Source: Limnohabitans sp. (GTDB taxonomy: Bacteria; Pseudomonadota; Gammaproteobacteria; Burkholderiales; Burkholderiaceae_C). From it: 5,935 nt of DNA. The notes under the pieces are model-generated. The model ran no database searches. It was not told the DNA's origin and worked only from the letters and a program-made list of their open reading frames with translations. The translations under genes and the position numbers were made by a program. Position 1 is the stretch's first letter; each line of letters opens with the position of its first letter. Of the stretch, positions 4,897-5,935 are shown piece after piece. Location of the stretch: the NCBI GenBank assembly GCA_015657605.1, contig JACDQO010000506.1, forward strand, positions 1-5,935, read 5' to 3'.

Positions 4897-5935
4897 TCAG
4901 TCCAAGCGGTATTGCGCAGCCAACTTTAAAAAGCCCTGCACATCGGGGTCGAGTCCGGTTTCGGACTGCAAGATATCGCCCACGCCAGGCGCTGTTTGCG
5001 CGGCCAGTCGGGCATCTAAAAACAGCAATCGGGATCGGCGGGCCAACACGTCTTCCACGCTCAGTGCGTATTCGTAACGTGCCGCAAAGCGCACCATGGC
5101 TTCGCTCAGGCTCGGGGTCAGCCAGTGGTTGGCGCCGGGCAGTTGGGCCAGCCAGGTTTGTTCGTTGCCATAGCTGTGCGCACCTTCGGCCTCGCCCAAA
5201 GACACCGCGGGTCCACCCCCAGCCCCCACAGCACCGACCAAAGGCAGGTGCGCGGTTTGTGCCGGGCCGCGTGCCTGCAGGCGTGCGTGGTCCACACACT
5301 TTTGCAGCACGTCTTCGGCCATCGCGCGGTAGGTGGTCCATTTGCCGCCAGTCACCGTGACCAGGCCCGAACGGCTGACGACCACGGTGTGTTCGCGGCT
5401 CAGGGCTTTGGTGTTGTCGCCATCGCTTTTCGGCGGTTTGACCAAGGGACGCAAACCGACCCAAATGCTTTTGACATCTGGGCGCCCCGGTGCGCGCTGC
5501 AGATAGCGCGCAGACTCTTGCAAGATGAAGTCGATTTCGGCTTCAAAAGCGAGCGGCTCGCGCGCCAAATCGTCACGCGGTGTGTCGGTGGTGCCCAAGA
5601 TCACTTGGCCCAACCAGGGCACAGCAAACAGCACGCGGCCATCGGCGGTTTTGGGCACCATGAGGGCCTCTGGGTTGGGCCAAAAACTTTTGTCCACCAC
5701 CAGGTGCACGCCCTGACTGGGGGCCACCATGGCTTGGGTGCTGCCGTCTTGCTCGCGCAACGCGTCCGCCCACACTCCCGTGGCATTGACCACGCAACGC
5801 GCCTGAATTTCGTGCGTTTGGCTGGTGAGGGTGTCGGTGCATTGCAAGCCAGACACTTGGCCTTCGGTGTAGAACAGGCGCTCGGCCGCATGCGGTTGAG
5901 CATGCGAAGGCCCCTTGGCCTCGCTGCGCTGCGCG
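4897..5935 (-). CDS. glpD: Aerobic glycerol-3-phosphate dehydrogenase, C-terminal part (5' end beyond right edge)
   Basis: The minus-strand frame is open from the right edge to TGA at 4897-4899 and gives the last 345 residues of a protein normally about 500-550 long. Recognisable stretches are VVNATGVWAD (48-57 of the part seen), the FAD-domain segment; VPWLGQVILGTTDTPRDD; WVGLRPLVKPP; SRSGLVTVTGGKWTTYRAM, the conserved FAD-contacting C-terminal part of the oxidase domain; and a C-terminal helical domain including RFAARYEYALSVEDVLARRS. GlpD oxidises sn-glycerol 3-phosphate to dihydroxyacetone phosphate with FAD and passes electrons to the quinone pool at the inner face of the cytoplasmic membrane. 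The first roughly 25 visible residues (SEAKGPSHAQPHAAERLF) are unusual for GlpD and are encoded by strongly palindromic DNA. No strong terminator is seen after the stop. This is the only clear core-metabolism gene in the window. Confidence 0.95.
   Translation of the reverse strand, partial: AQRSEAKGPSHAQPHAAERLFYTEGQVSGLQCTDTLTSQTHEIQARCVVNATGVWADALREQDGSTQAMVAPSQGVHLVVDKSFWPNPEALMVPKTADGRVLFAVPWLGQVILGTTDTPRDDLAREPLAFEAEIDFILQESARYLQRAPGRPDVKSIWVGLRPLVKPPKSDGDNTKALSREHTVVVSRSGLVTVTGGKWTTYRAMAEDVLQKCVDHARLQARGPAQTAHLPLVGAVGAGGGPAVSLGEAEGAHSYGNEQTWLAQLPGANHWLTPSLSEAMVRFAARYEYALSVEDVLARRSRLLFLDARLAAQTAPGVGDILQSETGLDPDVQGFLKLAAQYRLD
5884..5921. repeat. Palindromic, hairpin-forming segment inside glpD
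   Basis: Two adjacent inverted repeats lie in the coding sequence. The first pairs GGCCGCATGC (5884-5893) with GCATGC (5900-5905) plus GGCC (5909-5912), with a 6-nt loop and a bulged GAA. The second pairs AGGCC (5908-5912) with GGCCT (5917-5921) around CCTT. The GC-rich string GCTGCGCTGCGCG follows to the edge. The segment encodes residues that look inserted relative to ordinary GlpD. It may be a copy of a dispersed palindromic element; only one copy is visible here. Confidence 0.5.

Noticed and set aside
4760..5077. Plus-strand open frame of 105 codons
   Set aside because: Most of it is antisense to glpD and the IS remnant; no ribosome binding site or domain.
1..5935. CRISPR array, tRNA or rRNA genes
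   Set aside because: No regularly spaced repeats, cloverleaf or rRNA-like sequence was seen on either strand.

Overview
The window looks like a GC-rich betaproteobacterial chromosome, most likely Burkholderiales/Comamonadaceae. This is inferred from base composition, codon use and the style of the GlpD and Fic proteins; no rRNA or other marker is present. It appears to be an accessory stretch of toxin-like and nuclease genes ending at a core metabolic gene on the right.

Layout, left to right. (1) 1-573, minus strand: the N-terminal 191 residues of a Fic-family protein with its inhibitory helix; the catalytic motif lies beyond the left edge. (2) 574-715: a short intergenic region with an inverted repeat over the fic start, three copies of an 8-mer, and a hairpin abutting the next stop codon. 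(3) 716-1339, minus: a complete DnaQ-like DEDDh 3'-5' exonuclease. (4) 1340-1459: a divergent promoter region with a near-perfect 26-bp palindrome (12-bp arms, 2-bp centre), probably the operator of the next gene. (5) 1460-2606, plus: a second Fic protein with inhibitory helix, intact FIC motif and a C-terminal winged-helix-like region, broken by one extra C in a C4 run at 2000-2003. (6) 2614-3300, plus: a metallophosphoesterase 7 bp downstream, apparently in the same operon. (7) 3373-3795 and 3821-4597, plus: an unrecognised 140-residue protein followed 25 bp later by an HNH endonuclease. (8) 4679-4783, minus: a C-terminal scrap of an IS30-family transposase. (9) 4897-5935, minus: the C-terminal two thirds of aerobic glycerol-3-phosphate dehydrogenase (glpD), whose 5' end in the window carries an unusual palindrome-rich in-frame segment.

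How the genes may work together. Fic proteins transfer AMP or another nucleotide moiety onto protein hydroxyls, and both Fic proteins here carry their own inhibitory helix. The second appears autoregulated and is coupled to a phosphoesterase that could act on phosphodiester products. The unknown/HNH pair forms a separate small operon with good ribosome binding sites. Two Fic proteins, an exonuclease, an HNH nuclease and an IS remnant in about 4.7 kb suggest a small defence- or toxin-type accessory locus beside glpD, but no known complete defence system is recognisable. The most interesting points are the frameshifted Fic with its operator, the Fic-phosphoesterase pairing, the unknown/HNH pair and the palindromic insert in glpD.
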